6,312 nucleotides of DNA, taken from positions 1 to 6,312 of the forward strand of contig JAISHX010000049.1 in assembly GCA_031262335.1 (NCBI GenBank). The letters run 5' to 3'. Below the pieces are notes generated by a model. It was not told where the DNA came from. It made no database searches and was given only the letters and a program-made list of their open reading frames with translations. This stretch comes from Clostridiales bacterium (GTDB taxonomy: Bacteria > Bacillota > Clostridia > Lachnospirales > WRAX01). Shown piece by piece: positions 6,294 through 6,312 of the stretch; position 1 is the stretch's first letter, and each line of letters opens with the position of its first letter. Position numbers and translations under genes: made by a program.

Positions 6294-6312
6294 ACCCCTA
6301 ATTTGTTGATTT

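Overview
The window looks like part of a chromosome from a low-GC Gram-positive (Firmicutes/Clostridia-type) bacterium. The support is the gene order murF-mraY-murD-ftsW, strong AAGGAG-type ribosome sites, AT-leaning codon use, and a protein resembling the sporulation-associated YtxC family. Species or genus cannot be named from the sequence alone.

Bases 1-4115 hold the plus-strand tail of a division and cell wall (dcw) operon: the last ~191 codons of murF, complete mraY, murD and ftsW. These cover the last cytoplasmic steps of UDP-MurNAc-pentapeptide synthesis (MurD, MurF), transfer to undecaprenyl phosphate to give lipid I (MraY), and septal glycan polymerisation (FtsW, or its sporulation paralogue SpoVE). 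The genes are tightly packed; murD and ftsW overlap by 8 bases. The operon ends in an intrinsic terminator whose loop contains the ftsW stop codon, so murG, which usually follows, is not the next gene. The striking feature is murD: it is intact along its whole length except for one in-frame TAA at codon 209, in the central domain just after the conserved lysine region.

Bases 4116-5682 hold a separate, more AT-rich unit: a promoter-like extended -10, a strong ribosome site, and a 477-residue protein that I place, from memory of the family, in the uncharacterised DUF6765 group. It carries many His/Asp residues in patterns like those of Zn-dependent phospholipase C/S1-P1 nuclease folds. It ends in a long hairpin.

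Bases 5683-6312 hold a minus-strand gene for a short (177 aa) YtxC-like protein, convergent with the DUF6765-type gene and sharing its terminator hairpin. Upstream lies a perfect TTGACA box partly inside a 7-base inverted repeat that could be an operator. No tRNA, rRNA, CRISPR array, insertion sequence or riboswitch was recognised.
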